DNA of 42,443 nt, from positions 15,506 through 57,948 of the forward strand of contig CADAGC010000004.1 of NCBI GenBank assembly GCA_902787365.1. The letters run 5' to 3'. Below, piece by piece: positions 1-7,494 of the stretch. The notes below the pieces were generated by a model, which did not search any database, was not told the origin of the DNA, and saw only the letters and a program-made list of their open reading frames with translations. The stretch is from an uncultured Ruminococcus sp. Its GTDB lineage: Bacteria > Bacillota > Clostridia > Oscillospirales > Ruminococcaceae. Made by a program: the position numbers and the translations under genes. The stretch's first letter is position 1, and each line of letters begins with the position of its first letter.

Positions 1-73
1 GAAAATTTTCAAGCATATGGCATACAAAGGCGTAAGCCGTTGGTTGTGCGGTGTTGCCTTAATATCTATATCT

Positions 74-367
74 CTAACTGTCAAGCCTTACCCTAAGAGA
101 TATAAGTGTGTTTCTTCCCTCAAAGCCGACATATGCCCTGATTATCGCCAAAGCTGACACGGCACATACTGCGCATACAGCCAGAGCTGCACCGCACGCC
201 GCACCGAGCCTTAACATATTGTCGCATATCTGCAATACAGCGCATATGCCGCAGCCCTCGCCGCAGCAGTCGTGGTCATACTGCGCCGCCTCAAAGGCCG
301 CCGCACCGAACACGGTCAGCGCAAAAACAAGCGCAAGTACAGCGCCTAAAAGCTTTATCCTTTTCAT
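74..367 (-). CDS. small Cys-rich membrane protein downstream of Fur
   Basis: The 97-residue protein has a hydrophobic N-terminal segment (about residues 4-25), a Cys-rich stretch with the pattern HDCCGEGCGIC (about residues 31-41), and a second hydrophobic segment (about 58-78). The start at 367 was chosen over a longer reading because AAGGAT lies just upstream of it and the Fur-family stop codon lies 5 bp away. The two genes are thus almost certainly one transcript. Similar short Cys/His-rich membrane proteins follow metal regulators in Clostridia, but I know no assigned function. Metal binding or sensing is an inference from the CC/GC/IC cluster and the neighbour. Confidence 0.6.
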   Translation of the reverse strand: MKRIKLLGAVLALVFALTVFGAAAFEAAQYDHDCCGEGCGICAVLQICDNMLRLGAACGAALAVCAVCAVSALAIIRAYVGFEGRNTLISLRVRLDS

Positions 368-372
368 AACAT

Positions 373-777
373 TTATCCTTTGCAGTCTTTGCATTTGCCG
401 GGGAGAACGGCGCTCTTGTCAAGCTCAAAGCTCTCCTCCCTGAATATGCGCTCTACTATCTCACGGCTCTCCTCATCGTTCATATGATAGAGCTTGCCGC
501 AGGTGACGCATTTCATATGCAGGTGGTGGTGGCAGCCCTCGCCCTCGGTGAGCTGATAGACGAAATTGCGGCTGTTGCCCTTGACGGTGCGCTTAACCTC
601 GCCGCTTTCTACCAGTTCCTTGACGAGCCTGTATACAGTACTCTCGCCGGGGGCTTTGCTCACCTCGGGGTCGGCTTTCATCATATCGGCTATCTGCCGC
701 ACCGTGAAGCTCTCGCTCTTATGCCTTGCCAGAAAGCACTTAAGCTCCTCTTTCTGATGAGTATTGTATTTCGCCAT
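373..777 (-). CDS. Fur-family metal-responsive repressor
   Basis: A 134-residue winged-helix regulator of the Fur/Zur/PerR superfamily. The N-terminal half holds the DNA-binding helix region (STVYRLVKELVESGEV). The C-terminal half holds the HHHLHMKCVTCGKLYHM motif with the first CxxC pair, and a second CxxC (CKDC) at the extreme C-terminus, a four-Cys structural zinc site. The start at 777 (MAKYNTHQKEEL) gives normal family length. The longer reading to 852 would run through the promoter. It is followed at once by the Cys-rich membrane protein gene. Whether it senses iron, zinc or peroxide cannot be told from sequence alone; the His-rich metal motif is typical of all subgroups. Confidence 0.88.
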   Translation of the reverse strand: MAKYNTHQKEELKCFLARHKSESFTVRQIADMMKADPEVSKAPGESTVYRLVKELVESGEVKRTVKGNSRNFVYQLTEGEGCHHHLHMKCVTCGKLYHMNDEESREIVERIFREESFELDKSAVLPGKCKDCKG

Positions 778-789
778 TTCGTCACCCGC

Positions 790-816
790 TTTCAATTTGA
801 GAGTAATTTTCAATTT
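790..816. promoter_or_regulatory. paired TTTCAATTT boxes at the Fur-family promoter
   Basis: Two exact copies of TTTCAATTT (790-798 and 808-816) lie 18 bp apart around the predicted transcription start. Their position just downstream of the -10 box suits an autoregulatory operator. They do not match the classical 19-bp Fur box, so this is an inference from position and repetition. Confidence 0.4.
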
Positions 817-819
817 CAA

Positions 820-848
820 ATTATACCACATAACCCCCGCAATGTCAA
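820..848 (-). promoter_or_regulatory. sigma-A promoter of the Fur-family operon
   Basis: Read on the minus strand, TTGACA (843-848) and TATAAT (820-825) are separated by exactly 17 bp, a full consensus pair. Transcription would start near 813, leaving a leader of about 36 nt before the start codon at 777. Confidence 0.85.
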
Positions 849-900
849 GCAAAAAGGCGGGTTTTAACAGTTTGTTTACTGTAGATAATAGACAGCGCTA

Positions 901-929
901 TTGACTTTGATTTGGTGATTTTGTATAAT
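901..929 (+). promoter_or_regulatory. sigma-A promoter of the GNAT gene
   Basis: TTGACT (901-906) and TATAAT (924-929) are 17 bp apart, 38 bp upstream of the GNAT start codon. The promoter is divergent from that of the Fur-family gene. Confidence 0.8.
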
Positions 930-966
930 AAGGTAAACACAGCACCTCTTGATAAGGAGAACACAT

Positions 967-1515
967 ATGAACATAAGGCTTGTAAACATAACCCGTGACC
1001 CGACCCACATCGAAGACATAAAAAGGCTTTACCTCACATCATTCCCCGAAGATGAGCGAGCGCCATTTGATAAGCTTGTAAGAAAGGCAAAAAGGAAAGA
1101 CATAAACTTCTTTGCCTGTATGGACGGCGGCAAGTGGATAGGTATGCTCTACATACTCAACTATAAAGACTTAAGCTACATCTTCTACCTTGCAGTAGAC
1201 GAGCGCTCACGTGGCAGGGGCTACGGCACGGCAATACTCAAAGCCGCCCTCAAAAAATATCAGGGCAGGCGGTTTTTCCTCGCTATCGAGCAGCCTGATG
1301 AACGGGCGGATAATTTTAAACAGCGGCTTGCCCGTCAGCACTTTTATGAGAATGCAGGCTTTGAGCGCACAGGCCAGCGCATACAGGAAGCAAACGTCAT
1401 CTACGATATGCTCGGTGTCGGCGGCAGAGTTCAGCCTTCGGAATACCGCTCGCTGATATGGGGCTTTGCAGGGCTTATGATGCTTAAATACACAATGAAA
1501 CTTTATGACAGCTGA
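967..1515 (+). CDS. GNAT-family N-acetyltransferase
   Basis: 182 residues. The acetyl-CoA loop is visible as RSRGRGYGTAIL in the middle of the protein (the family motif Q/R-x-x-G-x-G/A). It is preceded by a beta strand (SYIFYLAVD) and followed by the usual C-terminal HFYENAGFERTG segment. The ATG at 967 was chosen because AAGGAG lies 9 bp upstream; an upstream TTG at 949 precedes that ribosome site. The substrate cannot be predicted. It is a stand-alone gene between its own promoter and the next one at 1654. Confidence 0.85.
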   Translation: MNIRLVNITRDPTHIEDIKRLYLTSFPEDERAPFDKLVRKAKRKDINFFACMDGGKWIGMLYILNYKDLSYIFYLAVDERSRGRGYGTAILKAALKKYQGRRFFLAIEQPDERADNFKQRLARQHFYENAGFERTGQRIQEANVIYDMLGVGGRVQPSEYRSLIWGFAGLMMLKYTMKLYDS

Positions 1516-1653
1516 CACGGGCTTTTTTGCGTGATAATGCCCCTATGCGCACAGCGTGAAACCGAATTGTAATATCTATCGTAAAATAGTCTAAAAAAGT
1601 CTCTTGATAGCAAGGATAATTTTGTTTTAAATGCGTAAATTCTGTAATAATTA

Positions 1654-1683
1654 TTGACAAATGTATATTGTTTCTGATATTAT
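1654..1683 (+). promoter_or_regulatory. sigma-A promoter of the CmpB-type membrane protein gene
   Basis: TTGACA (1654-1659) followed after 18 bp by TATTAT (1678-1683), about 60 bp upstream of the next start codon. The rest of the 1519-1742 gap shows nothing recognisable. Confidence 0.6.
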
Positions 1684-1742
1684 TATATTAGATAAGTATT
1701 TAATACTGGCATTTTATTATAGATATTTAATGAGGGACGTTT

Positions 1743-2354
1743 ATGCTAAACACATACTTTCAGCGTGTTCTGACAGACCTTCCTTATATAGGCTACAGCC
1801 TTTACCAGATGTTCGGTATATTCTGCTTCTGGAGTTTTATAGGCTGGTTGGTAGAAGTCGCCGATATGGCGATAGAAGCAAGGGAATTTCAGAACAGAGG
1901 CTTTCTTCATCTTCCCCTGTGCCCGATATACGGGCTGGGTATCCTTACTTTGAATATAATACTCAAGGGCTTCAGCGACAATTATGTTTTGCTGGTCATC
2001 GTGTCTATGCTTTTATGCACGGGCATCGAGCTGCTTGTAGGCGAGGCGCTTCAAAAAGCATTCCACGCACGGTGGTGGGATTACTCGCATATGCGCTTTA
2101 ACTTCAAGGGGCTGATATGCCTGCGAAATACCCTTTTCTTTGCGGCTGCGGGGTTTGTTATAGTAACTATCATCGAGCCCAAGGTCGAGCAGGCGCTTGA
2201 TTCGCTTATGATAAGTGCAGGGCTCATCATCATGATGGTGATGTCGGTCATGCTCTTTGTTGACACGCTGCTGTCGCTTTTCAAGGCAAAGAAGATACGC
2301 AAGACCACACCCGATGAATACGAGCCGAAGCTCCTATTCAAATCACACAGATAA
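1743..2354 (+). CDS. putative ABC-transporter permease-like membrane protein (CmpB/DUF1113 type)
   Basis: 203 residues with about five hydrophobic segments. It carries features of the family annotated as putative ABC transporter permease, PF06541: FWSFIGWLVEV near the N-terminus, an N-R-G-F-L motif followed by PLCPIYGLG, and WWDYSHMRFNFKG in the middle. The N-R-G-F-L/PIYG and W-D-Y-S motifs are the family hallmarks. No ATPase partner is adjacent and the real function of the family is not established. It is monocistronic between its promoter at 1654 and a terminator at 2360. Confidence 0.75.
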   Translation: MLNTYFQRVLTDLPYIGYSLYQMFGIFCFWSFIGWLVEVADMAIEAREFQNRGFLHLPLCPIYGLGILTLNIILKGFSDNYVLLVIVSMLLCTGIELLVGEALQKAFHARWWDYSHMRFNFKGLICLRNTLFFAAAGFVIVTIIEPKVEQALDSLMISAGLIIMMVMSVMLFVDTLLSLFKAKKIRKTTPDEYEPKLLFKSHR

Positions 2355-2359
2355 TATTC

Positions 2360-2394
2360 ACGGCATAGGGCAAAACGTCCTGTGCCGTTTTTTG
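2360..2394 (+). terminator. Rho-independent terminator after the CmpB-type gene
   Basis: The stem ACGGCATAGG / CCTGTGCCGT, with one internal mismatch, encloses a short A-rich loop and is followed by a run of six T. Confidence 0.8.
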
Positions 2395-2395
2395 C

Positions 2396-2424
2396 TTGAC
2401 AAAGCAGCAGAAATATGCTATACT
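2396..2424 (+). promoter_or_regulatory. sigma-A promoter of a stand-alone small RNA
   Basis: TTGACA (2396-2401), 17-bp spacer, TATACT (2419-2424). No open reading frame follows before the terminator at 2575. Confidence 0.75.
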
Positions 2425-2430
2425 ACATAC

Positions 2431-2575
2431 AACTCAAACGCCAATGCGAGTATAAACCAAGTGGCTAAGCCGCAAGCTTTATGTTTGCGAAATTTACTGT
2501 CGGAAGCTCCGCTCAAATGCCCGACTGATAAATGCGGACACCTATCGCCCTTATGTAATAGTAAGGGCGATTTTT
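2431..2575 (+). ncRNA. candidate small structured RNA, about 145 nt, family unknown
   Basis: The stretch has its own consensus promoter upstream and a strong terminator hairpin at its end: ATCGCCCTTA at 2544-2553 pairs with TAAGGGCGAT at 2562-2571, followed by T5. It contains no ribosome site plus ORF. Internal helices are visible: CGCAA (2471-2475) with TTGCG (2485-2489), and GTCGG (2499-2503) with CCGAC (2521-2525). The following gene has its own promoter at 2620, so this is a free-standing transcript and not a riboswitch leader. I tried to match it to 6S, the small SRP RNA, T-box and common riboswitches and could not. Confidence 0.6.
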
Positions 2576-2619
2576 ATATACCGCAAATATGAACAATGCG
2601 TAAACTTTGAAACAAACTG

Positions 2620-2648
2620 TTGACATTTCTGCACGAATGTGGTATATT
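2620..2648 (+). promoter_or_regulatory. sigma-A promoter of the TerD-like gene
   Basis: TTGACA (2620-2625), 17-bp spacer, TATATT (2643-2648). It implies a leader of about 75 nt. Confidence 0.8.
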
Positions 2649-2729
2649 ATAGTACTTACCCAAAATAGGAGAGAAGAATAAAAACACCGAAATCATGCAC
2701 CATGCATTGAAAAAATGGAGGGGACAGAT

Positions 2730-4733
2730 ATGAATTACAATCAGCTTTTGTTTTCGCAGCTGCGTTTGGTGGCTGTAAAGACAACAGATAAAGAACTGAC
2801 AGACGAAGCGCTCGTTAAGTCTATGACCGTCAACGAAGAGCTTGTAAACCTCGGGTACACCCTGTCCCCGAGCGATATAGCGACACTTGCCTGCTCAGAC
2901 AGTATGGGGGGCTTTGTTGCCCGTGTGCGTGAGTATATAGGCGACGTAAAGGCAGACCCTATGTACCCCGATTTCCCTAATCAGGTAATGGCAATGGACG
3001 AAGCGACTTTCCGCTTTCACCAGATGCTCCACTACCTCTCGACCTACGGTATCGAGCGCTTTACAGGGCAGAGAGTGTCAAAGGGCTGGCTGCCTGAAAT
3101 GGAAAAGACCGAAAAGACCGAGCAGGACACACCCCTGCTCAGCGCTAAGGTGTTGGGGCTTATAGATGAAAAGGACAAGTTCATCACGCCTTACACGAAG
3201 ATACTCTCAAAGACCGAGCGTATGGACGACAAAGAGCGTATGATGATACTCGAATGCCTTAAAAACCTCACCACCGAGCAGATAAGCGGCGTGACTGTTA
3301 CTTTCAAGCAGAACCTGCTTGATGTGTTCAACACCATATTCACGGCGGCAGAGCTTGACAGCGCACAGAAGCTTGAAGCCCTGCACGCAGTATGCCAGCA
3401 CACAGGCGACGTGTGGAAGTGTATGGACTTTGCCCTCACAAGGGCTGGCTTCCACTTCAAGACCTCGCAGAAAAGGCTCATCGTCAAGCTGCTTGAAAGC
3501 TACCCCATAGACGACTTTAAGGCAAACCTTATCCTTTCAAACAAAAAGGGCGAGAGAACGCTGCTCATGCTCAAATTCATCGACTTTAATGAGTATTCGA
3601 GGAGCAGAGAGCACAAGGCGGCTGTGGCTTCATTCAGAAACGGCGACCTGCGCTCGTGGGAGTCAAGGGCGAAGTATCTTGTTTCAAGCAAAAACCCCTC
3701 AGCGCTGGGCTACTACATACAGCGCCCCGGCATAATGATAAGGCACCTCACCTATCTGCTCAGAAACGGCTACAAGGCAGACCTTATCTACAAGCTTTTG
3801 TTTGAAAAGGCAACACAGCTGAAGATCCAGACGCTTGTGAGCTTAGCAAACCACTTTGAGCGCCCTGCCGAGGTTTGGGAGAGCGACGAGCGCTTCAACG
3901 AAGCCTTAGTGCTCAGCATTATGATAAACCAGCTGCTTATGCGCCGCTTTATGGCCTGCAATACGCCTTTCAGGGGCAAGAAGGTCTACGTTGACGAGCG
4001 TGACTTTGACCTTGACGAGTCGGCAATAAGAGTAGTTGACAAGTCGGCAGAGGGCGGCTATATACGCTCGGGGCTTGCTTACAAGATACCCGAGGGAGTG
4101 AGCCGCATAAGATTCTTTGTTTACTGGAACGACGAGCAGCGTGTTGACATTGACCTGCACAGCTCGGCAAAGGGGCTTAACGGCGAGAACATCCACGTAG
4201 GCTGGAACTCACAGTACAAGACCGACGAGATGGTATTCAGCGGCGACATAACCCACAGCGATGCCGCAGAATACATAGACATAGACCTCGACAAGGCAAG
4301 CACCTCTGTAAGCTACGTGTCTGCTAACATAAACATATTCTCGGGCTACTCCACATTCGCTGAGATAGACGAATGCTTCGTGGGCGCTATGGCAGTTGAC
4401 AAGGTGGGCGAAGAGATAGCACTCTACGACCCCAAGAACTGCTTCTTCACCCACTACCTCACAGGCAAATACAGAACGATAAACTACGGCTACGTTGATT
4501 TGCAGCACAGGGTAATAGTATTTGACGGCGTCAGGAACAAGGGCGGCGGCTACTATGACACCTATGCAAGAAACAATGCCTTTAACGTAAACAAGTACTT
4601 AAACGTGCTCTTCAAGGGTCAGTGGGCAACGAGAGTTGACACCCGTGAAGAGGCTGACGTAGTGCTCGTTATGGGCAAGCCCACAGACGATAAGGAAGTA
4701 AGCCTTATCGACAATAATTTCTTTATGGGGTAA
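2730..4733 (+). CDS. large cytoplasmic protein with C-terminal TerD-like domain
   Basis: 667 residues, no signal peptide or membrane segment. The N-terminal 450 residues are helical and not recognised. From about residue 455 there is a TerD-like fold: the strand RIRFFVYWND, the acidic DIDLHSS turn, an H-V-G-W strand, and FSGDITHSDAAEYIDIDL. This resembles the calcium-binding DxDxH and Y-S-G-D-T/A-E-Y-I-D-L pattern of TerD relatives and of the MXAN_6230/SCO0854-type proteins. I do not see their RING domain. The start at 2730 was chosen because GGAGGGG lies 6 bp upstream; the ATG at 2715 precedes that site. It stands alone, without the ter operon neighbours. The role, possibly a stress or phage response, is inference. 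Confidence 0.7.
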   Translation: MNYNQLLFSQLRLVAVKTTDKELTDEALVKSMTVNEELVNLGYTLSPSDIATLACSDSMGGFVARVREYIGDVKADPMYPDFPNQVMAMDEATFRFHQMLHYLSTYGIERFTGQRVSKGWLPEMEKTEKTEQDTPLLSAKVLGLIDEKDKFITPYTKILSKTERMDDKERMMILECLKNLTTEQISGVTVTFKQNLLDVFNTIFTAAELDSAQKLEALHAVCQHTGDVWKCMDFALTRAGFHFKTSQKRLIVKLLESYPIDDFKANLILSNKKGERTLLMLKFIDFNEYSRSREHKAAVASFRNGDLRSWESRAKYLVSSKNPSALGYYIQRPGIMIRHLTYLLRNGYKADLIYKLLFEKATQLKIQTLVSLANHFERPAEVWESDERFNEALVLSIMINQLLMRRFMACNTPFRGKKVYVDERDFDLDESAIRVVDKSAEGGYIRSGLAYKIPEGVSRIRFFVYWNDEQRVDIDLHSSAKGLNGENIHVGWNSQYKTDEMVFSGDITHSDAAEYIDIDLDKASTSVSYVSANINIFSGYSTFAEIDECFVGAMAVDKVGEEIALYDPKNCFFTHYLTGKYRTINYGYVDLQHRVIVFDGVRNKGGGYYDTYARNNAFNVNKYLNVLFKGQWATRVDTREEADVVLVMGKPTDDKEVSLIDNNFFMG

Positions 4734-4767
4734 GATACCCCACTTACACAGCCGGAGAGCACCGGCG

Positions 4768-4796
4768 TTGGTACACACTTTTTTCGGCAGCATACT
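4768..4796 (+). promoter_or_regulatory. possible promoter of the large non-coding RNA
   Basis: TTGGTA (4768-4773), 17-bp spacer, CATACT (4791-4796). The -35 and -10 boxes each differ from consensus, so the RNA could also be processed from read-through of the TerD-like gene. Confidence 0.35.
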
Positions 4797-4802
4797 TTTA
4801 AC

Positions 4803-5296
4803 CTGTCACGGCGGAGGGTCATGTTCCGGTACAGCGGGGCATGACGCCGCAGTTGTGTGTATCAGTCAGCTGCCACATTGACGGTGCTTCCTATAGTCAG
4901 GCGTTCCCTCTGCTTTATTGCAGCTTCCTTTTAAAAATCTTACCTGATTTTTGCAGAGGTCAGTTCGCTGCAGCACAGCCTGACAACCTCTCGGGCGTTG
5001 TTTTCAAAAGCACGGTTCGATTCCGAAAACTGTGACTTCCTTTTATTGTTGGTAAATTATGTGACGGCAGACCCCCGTGAAAGCGGGGCTGCCCATATAA
5101 GCTTTGAAAACAGTCTGTCACAATCAAGGCCCGAGGGAAGCCGACAAGCGTTTGCCCGCTCCTTTATTACCCCTATGGACGGGGAATGACATCCTTTTAA
5201 CCTCCACCATTTTTACCGAGCGGCGCAAGTAAGTCATTATATAGCCTGTCGGAATATTAAAACTCAGCCCGAAGCGTAATACTTCGGGCTTTTTTT
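4803..5296 (+). ncRNA. candidate large structured non-coding RNA, about 490 nt
   Basis: The 740-bp gap after the TerD-like gene has no plausible gene but is full of helices in one orientation and ends in a perfect terminator. Pairs I can read: 4811-4814/4847-4850 with 4818-4823/4840-4845; 4907-4913/4953-4959 enclosing 4933-4939/4946-4952; 4959-4963/4980-4984 enclosing 4967-4970/4976-4979; 5000-5005/5025-5030; 5060-5065/5117-5122 enclosing 5066-5070/5089-5093 and 5073-5077/5084-5088; the long-range 5141-5145/5248-5252 enclosing 5185-5190/5233-5238. Size and multi-branched layout recall the large ornate RNAs of Firmicutes (OLE, GOLLD, ROOL). I see no RNase P or tmRNA core, and cannot assign a family. 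The 5' end is uncertain and could lie near 4750, where GCCGG/CCGGC also forms a hairpin. Confidence 0.6.
5266..5296 (+). terminator. terminator of the large non-coding RNA
   Basis: A perfect 9-bp stem (AGCCCGAAG at 5266-5274 with CTTCGGGCT at 5282-5290) followed by a T7 tract on the plus strand. This fixes the direction of transcription of the gap. Confidence 0.9.
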
Positions 5297-5405
5297 GCAT
5301 TTATTATCTTATTACTAAGTGGTAATAATGCTTAACAAGCAGGTTGACAATTTGTGCAAACATACAAAAACACCTTCGAAAACGATAAACATAAGTTAGC
5401 AAAGA

Positions 5406-5434
5406 TTGACAAATAAACTCATAAATGATAAAAT
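5406..5434 (+). promoter_or_regulatory. sigma-A promoter of the small charged protein/GGDEF operon
   Basis: TTGACA (5406-5411), 17-bp spacer, TAAAAT (5429-5434). Confidence 0.7.
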
Positions 5435-5523
5435 AAGATAGTAAGCAATTAACAATTACGCCTTATTTATAGGGTAATATGTTACAACTTTACTATATTA
5501 AAGCAAATGGAGGCGAAAGAATA

Positions 5524-5709
5524 TTGGATAAGAAAAAAGAAGCGGCCGGCAAGACCGAAGAGGTTAAAGTTAATGCAAATGCCGACCTTTTGATGAACAG
5601 GGTAAACAGTATTATGAGCGCTGTCGAGGATGACGATGATGACGATGAGGCTTTCCTCGAAGAGCTTGCGCCTAAGAAGAAAAAGAAATTCTTGGGTCTT
5701 TTTGGCTAA
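5524..5709 (+). CDS. small, very charged protein upstream of the GGDEF sensor
   Basis: 61 residues with a TTG start at 5524. This start was chosen because GGAGG sits 10 bp upstream; an in-frame ATG at 5479 has a poor ribosome site. The sequence runs from a Lys-rich head, through an amphipathic helix (ADLLMNRVNSIMSAV), to a block of six Asp, then PKKKKKF and a hydrophobic FLGLFG tail. No family is recognised. The tail could dock at the membrane. It shares a promoter with the GGDEF protein 43 bp downstream, so a partner or adaptor role is possible but unproven. Confidence 0.55.
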   Translation: MDKKKEAAGKTEEVKVNANADLLMNRVNSIMSAVEDDDDDDEAFLEELAPKKKKKFLGLFG

Positions 5710-5752
5710 GCAGCCACCAAACAAAAATATATGACAAAGAAGGTAAACGATT

Positions 5753-7315
5753 ATGAGTAAATCAAAAGACACGGGCAGAAGTTTTTCTACCCTTAATCTC
5801 ATCTTGATCATTCAGCTTGTCATAATGCTTGGCTTATCTATCTTCATCACACTAACAGTCAGCAGCAAGACAAAAGAGAATGCTATCAACCACATGAATG
5901 GTATCACAGATGAACGTGCAAACATCATCAAGAGCTATGTTGAGAACTCGGAAAGAACTCTTTCCTATTTCAGCAAATCTCAGCAGATAGTTGATATGTT
6001 CATGAACCCCGACGACGGCAACTATAAGTCCGCCGCACAGGCTTACACAAACGAGTTCGCTAAGGACATTGAGTACAACGAAGGTCTTTGGAGCGGTACT
6101 TTACAGACAGAGGTTCTTACACACTCGAGCTATGACCCCGCAAACCCCGACACCGCAGGCATCATAGGCATGGTAACACGTAAGGACGAGGACAGGCGCA
6201 AGCAGCTTATCGACGCTCTTGAAGCAGCAGGTCCTGACGGCGTTTACAACACAGGTATCATCATCTCCCCTGCATCCGGCAAGCAGTGCCTTTCGATGTA
6301 TAAGGGCGTTTTCAAGAATGATAAAATGGTAGGCTTCGTAGGTCTTGGTATATTCACCGAAGGCCTTATCGACACACTCGACAAGGTTCCCGTTCCCGGC
6401 ATCAAGAACTCCTTCTACACAATGGTGAACGTTAACACCAACAAGTACATCTTCAATAAAGATGACAAAATGGTTGACAAGGAGATCGAGAACGACGAGC
6501 TGTTAAAGCTCTGCGAAAAGTACAAGGGCGAAAAGGACTCGGCAACTGATGACTACGAGTATGAGTCTGACGGCGAGACTTATGTATCTATCTACACATA
6601 TATGCCCGAATACGGCTGGATCCTTACAATAGACGATACTCCCGGTGAGGTTTTCGAGCTTCAGAGAACGATGATCATCTACCTCGGCATCTTCGGTCTT
6701 GTAGTACTCGGCCTTATCATAGTATTCAACTTCATCAGCAAGAAACAGGAGAAGATCAACCAGAAGCTCGTTTCTACTATCGCCAAGGCAAACATCACCA
6801 AGAAATCGCTCAACACTGCGATGTTCAAGGACGTTCTTACCGATGTTAACAACAGAATCAGCCTTACTGTAGATCTTCAGAAGGCAGCTGAGCAGAAGAA
6901 GACAGATCCTTACTACTTCGTAATGTTCAACATCTGCGACTTCAGCGGCATCAACTCCAAGTACGGCACTATCGCAGGCGACAACCTGCTCGCACGTATT
7001 GGTCAGGTTCTTAAGGAACACTATGAGGCAGAGAACATCTACCGTACAGGTTCCGACGAGTTCGTAGTCAAGATACCCACAGCAGGCGGCAGCCCTGCAA
7101 AGGATGAGATCATGGACAGAGTAAATATTGCTTTCCGTGAGTTGCAGGCTACCATAAGGATAGATGAAGAAACAGCTATCTACCCGACATTCAAGGTTGC
7201 AGTTATCAAGACCAAGAACAATGTTGACGCATCTGTAGTATCCTCGATGAAGGATATGACTAACAAGACAGGTGAGGCTACATACGGTCTTATCGACTTC
7301 CGTGATATGACATAA
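5753..7315 (+). CDS. membrane sensor with dCache-like domain and degenerate GGDEF domain
   Basis: 520 residues. A transmembrane helix (about 14-36) is followed by an extracytoplasmic sensor domain of about 265 residues, a second helix (about 305-327), and a C-terminal GGDEF fold (about 365-515). Diguanylate cyclases of this type make c-di-GMP. Here the signature reads GSDEF (residues 433-437). The metal/substrate motif DxDxFKxIND reads NICDFSGINS (393-402), so the first metal-binding Asp is Asn393, the second Asp is Cys395 and the Lys is Ser398. Catalysis is therefore doubtful; nucleotide sensing is more likely. No EAL or HD-GYP domain follows. Co-transcribed with the small charged protein upstream; a terminator follows at 7338. 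Confidence 0.8.
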   Translation: MSKSKDTGRSFSTLNLILIIQLVIMLGLSIFITLTVSSKTKENAINHMNGITDERANIIKSYVENSERTLSYFSKSQQIVDMFMNPDDGNYKSAAQAYTNEFAKDIEYNEGLWSGTLQTEVLTHSSYDPANPDTAGIIGMVTRKDEDRRKQLIDALEAAGPDGVYNTGIIISPASGKQCLSMYKGVFKNDKMVGFVGLGIFTEGLIDTLDKVPVPGIKNSFYTMVNVNTNKYIFNKDDKMVDKEIENDELLKLCEKYKGEKDSATDDYEYESDGETYVSIYTYMPEYGWILTIDDTPGEVFELQRTMIIYLGIFGLVVLGLIIVFNFISKKQEKINQKLVSTIAKANITKKSLNTAMFKDVLTDVNNRISLTVDLQKAAEQKKTDPYYFVMFNICDFSGINSKYGTIAGDNLLARIGQVLKEHYEAENIYRTGSDEFVVKIPTAGGSPAKDEIMDRVNIAFRELQATIRIDEETAIYPTFKVAVIKTKNNVDASVVSSMKDMTNKTGEATYGLIDFRDMT

Positions 7316-7337
7316 TATAGTTTATATCAAAATATTC

Positions 7338-7376
7338 CCCGCCCGTGAGCAGAAGTTCACGGGCGGGCTTGATTTT
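7338..7376 (+). terminator. terminator of the GGDEF operon
   Basis: An 11-bp perfect stem (7338-7348 with 7357-7367, CCCGCCCGTGA) followed by the interrupted T tract CTTGATTTT. Confidence 0.7.
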
Positions 7377-7494
7377 CTGAATGTTTTTCCGGGGAGTATG
7401 TTAAAAAATTCAAATAACATTTTTCTTTTGGAAGATGTGTAAAAAACACAATCATTTTTTTGTAGCTTTGTATATAGAAAAAATACGATATATA

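Noticed and set aside
4599-5189. Open frames of 60-67 codons on both strands across the gap after the TerD-like gene
   Set aside because: They lack suitable ribosome sites, overlap helices of the RNA candidate, and have low-complexity or Cys-rich shadow-type translations. A minus-strand frame of about 23 codons near 5190 has a good ribosome site but is too short to support alone.
5011-5209. A T-loop-like GGTTCGATTCC (5014-5024) and a CCTCCACCA (5201-5209) as parts of a tmRNA or tRNA
   Set aside because: The two elements are about 180 nt apart, no acceptor stem joins them, and the conserved tmRNA 5' domain and tag frame are missing. The 350 nt upstream would lie inside the TerD-like gene.
7338-7376. 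The GC-rich hairpin after the GGDEF gene as a c-di-GMP riboswitch part
   Set aside because: It is a simple perfect hairpin at an operon end and none of the conserved riboswitch bases are present.
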